From JBEINZ01 sp040377825 (GTDB lineage: Bacteria; Pseudomonadota; Alphaproteobacteria; Rhizobiales; Ancalomicrobiaceae): a stretch of DNA of 6,300 bases. Shown one piece after another: positions 5,207-6,300 of the stretch. Each line of letters begins with the position of its first letter. Positions within the stretch are counted from its first letter, which is position 1. The stretch spans positions 1 to 6,300 of the forward strand of contig JBEINZ010000189.1 in the NCBI GenBank assembly GCA_040377825.1, in the 5' to 3' direction. The notes beneath the pieces are model-generated. The model was not told where the DNA came from, did no database searches, and saw only the letters and a program-made list of their open reading frames with translations. Both the position numbers and the translations under genes were made by a program.

Positions 5207-6070
5207 ATGGCCAGCATCGCTGCATACGCTCCCTCGGCCACGCTCGCTTCTGCTCTCGTGTTGGGACTGCTGGGCGCTCCGGCCATGGCAGAGACGCCGT
5301 TGAAGACGATCGCCGGGCTGCAGCCGCACCGCGCGGTCTATGACCTGCGCCTTGCCGACCGTGTCGACAAATCCGAAATCGCCGCGGTCAACGGGCGCCT
5401 CGTCTACGAATTCGTCGGCTCGTCCTGCGACGGGTTTTCGACCCAGTTCCGGTTTGTCACGCGCATCGAGAATGCCGATGGCAAGGCACGCGTCACGGAC
5501 CTGCGAACGTCATCCTTCGAGGACGGGACCGGCGACACCTTCGAGTTTTTGAATCAGACTTTCGTACAGGACAGTTTGACCGATGAATCCAAGGGCAGCA
5601 CCAAGCGTGCCGGCGACGGTTTCCGCTCCACGATTGTCCGGCCCCAGGAACGGACCTTCGATCTGCCGGCGGATGTGAATTTCCCCACCCGTCACATGAC
5701 CCGCATGATCGATGCGGCCAAGGCGGGTAAGACCGTTACCCAAGTGAAACTTTATGATGGATCGGAGGGTGGCGCTCGTATTTTCGATACCACCGCCATC
5801 ATCGGCAAGGTGATCGAGGGACCCGACGACGTCGGCGAGGAAAGGGCGGCGGCTAGTCCCAAGCTTGCTGGGGTAAAGCGCTGGCCGATGACGATTTCCT
5901 ATTTCGATCCGGCCAAGAAAGAGCGCGGCGAGGATACGCCGGAATACCAATTGAGCTTCCTACTCTACGAAAACGGCGTCAGCCGCAAACTCCGTCTCGA
6001 CTACGGCGAGTTCGCGCTCGAAGGGCGGATGATCGAGATGACCCCGATTGACGTGAAGCCGTGCCCGTGA
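5207..6070 (+). CDS. eipB: EipB-like (DUF1849) periplasmic envelope integrity protein
   Basis: This is a DUF1849 protein similar to Brucella EipB, a periplasmic beta-spiral protein needed for envelope integrity and stress resistance. The 287-residue precursor has a hydrophobic signal region (about 11-24) and an AMA|E cleavage site after Ala28; its n-region has no Lys or Arg, which is unusual. The mature part shows LQPHRAVYDLRLA, then NGRLVYEFVGSSCDGFSTQFRFVTRI, SFEDGTGDTFEFLNQT, LPADVNFPTRHMTRMIDAAKAG, LYDGSEGG, WPMTISYFDPA, PEYQLSFLLYENGVSRKLRLDYG and a C-terminal KPCP. Cys74 and Cys286 correspond in placement to the conserved disulphide pair known for EipB. ATG 5207 has GAGG seven bases upstream and begins the signal peptide; the frame is open further back (to 4913) without support. 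It is divergent from ridA, and an insertion sequence starts about 130 bases downstream. Length is normal for the family. Confidence 0.9.
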   Translation: MASIAAYAPSATLASALVLGLLGAPAMAETPLKTIAGLQPHRAVYDLRLADRVDKSEIAAVNGRLVYEFVGSSCDGFSTQFRFVTRIENADGKARVTDLRTSSFEDGTGDTFEFLNQTFVQDSLTDESKGSTKRAGDGFRSTIVRPQERTFDLPADVNFPTRHMTRMIDAAKAGKTVTQVKLYDGSEGGARIFDTTAIIGKVIEGPDDVGEERAAASPKLAGVKRWPMTISYFDPAKKERGEDTPEYQLSFLLYENGVSRKLRLDYGEFALEGRMIEMTPIDVKPCP

Positions 6071-6120
6071 AGATGTTGCGGTGGGGGGCGTTGCTGGTTG
6101 CGGTCAGTGATCGGCGGTGA
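6067..6120 (+). other. Short open frame coupled to eipB, possible gene remnant
   Basis: A GTG overlapping the eipB stop (GTGA) opens 17 codons reading MKMLRWGALLVAVSDRR before TGA at 6118. It looks like the start of a signal peptide that ends abruptly. It may be a remnant of a following gene lost near the insertion sequence, or chance. Confidence 0.2.
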
Positions 6121-6202
6121 AGGGGTCCATGTCTTTGCAAAGGTGTTCCACATGCCGTTATAGCCGCCGTGCGGACCTGCAGCCGGACAACACAAGCGCT
6201 TA

Positions 6203-6300
6203 GAGTCCGTTTGGAAACTCACGGATGTGCGTTTCTGCGGATGAGGATGCCGCCCATGGCGACGTGGATCATGGCGATTGAGACGTCGATGCGGCGTTCG
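6203..6300 (-). mobile_element. Right-edge IS5-type insertion sequence, end and part
   Basis: The element enters from the right edge. Its terminal inverted repeat appears to begin GAGTCCGTTTGGAAACT at 6203-6219, a form seen in IS5-superfamily elements. The TTA at 6200-6202 could be the target duplication of the TNA type. The other end, and therefore the length and group, are outside the window. It lies about 130 bases downstream of eipB and leaves that gene whole. Confidence 0.65.
6219..6300 (-). CDS. IS5-family transposase, C-terminal 26 residues
   Basis: This partial minus-strand frame runs in from beyond the window and stops at 6219. The visible 26 residues begin ERRIDVSIAMIHVAMGG and end ILIRRNAHP. 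The pattern 'RRI-x-(V/I)-S-x-AMIH-(I/V)-A...L-x-RR' is the usual C-terminal end of IS5-family DDE transposases, after the last catalytic Glu. The stop lies 17 bases inside the element's presumed end, a tight fit typical of these compact elements. Whether the transposase is intact cannot be seen. Confidence 0.7.
   Translation of the reverse strand, partial: ERRIDVSIAMIHVAMGGILIRRNAHP

Noticed and set aside
6001..6222. A 73-residue minus-strand frame across the end of eipB
   Set aside because: Its first residues are the IS terminal repeat and its end is antisense to eipB; no family is recognisable.
1..6300. CRISPR array, tRNA or rRNA genes
   Set aside because: No regularly spaced repeats, cloverleaf or rRNA-like segments were seen on either strand.

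Overview
The window is G+C-rich chromosomal DNA from an alphaproteobacterium, most likely of the order Hyphomicrobiales (Rhizobiales). The evidence is an EipB/DUF1849 envelope protein, a DUF482 (COG3146) acyltransferase-like protein, an alphaproteobacterial-type HIT protein, and paired-palindrome intergenic DNA that opens with AGAGCA and closes with TGCTC. The species cannot be named from the sequence alone.

Layout, left to right. Positions 1-171 are A+T-rich (about 41% G+C by hand count, unlike the rest). They hold no gene I recognise, but a minus-strand frame stays open from 187 to the window edge. From 172 to 1245 on the plus strand lie an azlC-like gene, whose 5' end is in a different frame from the rest, and a 1-base-overlapping azlD-like gene. 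Together they form a predicted branched-chain amino acid exporter. From 4882 down to 1259 on the minus strand come five genes: a RidA-family protein, a glycerophosphodiester phosphodiesterase, a secreted glycine-zipper/Tyr-rich small protein, a DUF482 FemAB/GNAT-like protein, and a HIT-family nucleotide hydrolase. ridA and the phosphodiesterase are 23 bases apart and surely co-transcribed. The small secreted protein probably has its own promoter. The DUF482 and HIT genes are 56-71 bases apart and probably co-transcribed. HIT and azlD converge with only 13 bases between their stops.

The 324-base gap between ridA and the divergent eipB gene (5207-6070, plus strand) is rich in palindromes. Downstream of eipB, an insertion sequence enters from the right edge: its terminal repeat begins near 6203 and the last 26 codons of an IS5-type transposase lie on the minus strand.

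Most of this is ordinary housekeeping and envelope DNA, and I see no convincing new multi-gene system. The points most worth a second look are the 10-base frame disruption in azlC at a tandem AGG-AGG, the foreign-looking A+T-rich left edge, the palindromic intergenic element before eipB, and the lineage-type small secreted protein sitting inside the ridA-to-HIT gene cluster.
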